Shown piece after piece: positions 14,526 through 15,219 of a stretch of DNA of 15,219 nucleotides. Both the position numbers and the translations under genes were made by a program. Numbering within the stretch: the stretch's first letter is position 1; every line of letters begins with the position of its first letter. The DNA is from Parvibaculum sp964560165 (lineage in GTDB: Bacteria > Pseudomonadota > Alphaproteobacteria > Parvibaculales > Parvibaculaceae): contig CAZLLB010000062.1 of assembly GCA_964560165.1 (NCBI GenBank), positions 1-15,219 on the forward strand. The letters are read 5' to 3'. The notes below the pieces were generated by a model. That model was not told where the DNA came from. It ran no database searches and was given only the letters and a program-made list of their open reading frames with translations.

Positions 14526-14567
14526 CACGTTGCGGCGATTCGTCTTTGACTATCAAGGCATTGGACA

Positions 14568-15219
14568 ATGAATCTCTATCGAAGCCACACCTGTGGCCAA
14601 CTCACGAAAGCCAATGTCGGCGAGACCGTTCGCCTTTCCGGCTGGGTCCACCGCAAGCGCGACCATGGCGGCCTGCTTTTTATCGACCTGCGCGATAATT
14701 TCGGCCTGACGCAGCTTGTCTTCGATCCAGACCGCGCCGAGGCCTTTGGTTTGGCCGAAAAGGTCCGCTCTGAATATGTGATCAAGATCGAGGGCAAGGT
14801 CGTCGCGCGCGGCGATGGCACCACCAATCCGAACCTCGCCACCGGCGAGATCGAAGTGGCCGTCGAAAGCCTCGAAGTCCTCTCCGAAGCGCAGGACCTG
14901 CCGCTGCCCATCTTCGGCGAGCCGGACTACCCCGAAGAGACGCGGCTCACCTATCGCTTCCTCGATTTGCGCCGCGAGACGTTGCACAAGAACATTCTGC
15001 TGCGCTCCAAGATCATTGCCGCTGTCCGCCGCCGCATGACGGATGCGGGCTTCAACGAATTCCAGACACCGATCCTCACCGCCTCGTCGCCCGAAGGCGC
15101 GCGCGATTTCCTCGTGCCGAGCCGCGTCCATCCGGGCAAATTCTATGCGCTGCCCCAGGCGCCACAGCAGTTCAAACAACTCATCATGGTTGCGGGCTTC
15201 GACCGCTATTTCCAGATCG
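14568..15219 (+). CDS. aspS: Aspartyl-tRNA synthetase, N-terminal part (gene runs off the right edge)
   Basis: Charges tRNA with aspartate. The 217 visible residues cover the OB-fold anticodon-binding domain (about 1-110), with CGQL at 9-12 and GWVHRKRDHGGLLFIDLRD at 25-43, then the start of the class II catalytic domain: motif 1 region RYRFLDLRRE-like sequence near 127-136 and PEGARDFLVPSR near 174-185, followed by FYALPQAPQQFKQL. His33 in RDHGG corresponds to the histidine (His31 in Pseudomonas) that goes with non-discriminating AspRS, which also makes Asp-tRNA(Asn) for GatCAB. The ATG at 14568 is chosen because homology begins at once; GGA at 14563-14565 is a minimal ribosome binding site. 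The remaining two thirds or so, including motifs 2 and 3, are outside the window. Confidence 0.95.
   Translation, partial: MNLYRSHTCGQLTKANVGETVRLSGWVHRKRDHGGLLFIDLRDNFGLTQLVFDPDRAEAFGLAEKVRSEYVIKIEGKVVARGDGTTNPNLATGEIEVAVESLEVLSEAQDLPLPIFGEPDYPEETRLTYRFLDLRRETLHKNILLRSKIIAAVRRRMTDAGFNEFQTPILTASSPEGARDFLVPSRVHPGKFYALPQAPQQFKQLIMVAGFDRYFQI

Overview
The window is a gene-dense, GC-rich chromosomal segment of an alphaproteobacterium, most likely from the Hyphomicrobiales (Rhizobiales). The evidence is an HdaA-type DnaA relative followed by ppk and ppx, a DUF2066 protein plus AI-2E-family permease pair next to purM-purN, an aspartyl-tRNA synthetase with the non-discriminating-type histidine, and intergenic palindromic repeats of kinds I recall as common in this group. 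The genus cannot be fixed from the sequence. Thirteen protein genes fill almost all of the window. I found no tRNA, rRNA, CRISPR array, insertion sequence or prophage gene, and no gap longer than 300 bases.

Layout. 1-766: N-terminal part of an ABC-F ATPase (minus strand, runs off the left edge), divergent from ndk. 856-1330: ndk with a near-consensus promoter and a strong intrinsic terminator. 1396-3513: two accessory-looking metabolic genes, a membrane fatty acid hydroxylase/sterol desaturase-family protein (plus) and a secreted PQQ-dependent sugar dehydrogenase (minus). They converge on a long palindromic repeat, and a second, unrelated palindrome lies beyond the dehydrogenase start. 3666-5392: purM-purN on the minus strand with an ATGA overlap. 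5593-8426: a tight plus-strand unit of DUF2066 periplasmic protein, AI-2E-family permease and hdaA. 8542-12351: ppk1 and ppx, the polyphosphate synthesis and degradation pair. 12491-12955: YbaK/EbsC-type deacylase. 12956-13229: non-coding, with a third, degenerate palindrome. 13230-14387: rnd (RNase D, minus). 14568 to the right edge: aspS (plus), divergent from rnd across a region with a 15-base perfect palindrome.

The core genes concern nucleotides and phosphate energy (ndk, purM, purN, ppk, ppx), replication-initiation control (hdaA) and translation or RNA quality (ABC-F, YbaK-type editing protein, RNase D, AspRS). This is mostly ordinary housekeeping content and I see no clear new defence or mobile system. 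The points most worth a second look are the DUF2066-permease-HdaA module of unknown joint role, a duplicated PxPxIVxED motif in the N-terminal tail of PPK1, three different palindromic repeat families within 11 kb, a C8 tract directly after the purM start codon, and the operator-like palindrome between rnd and aspS.
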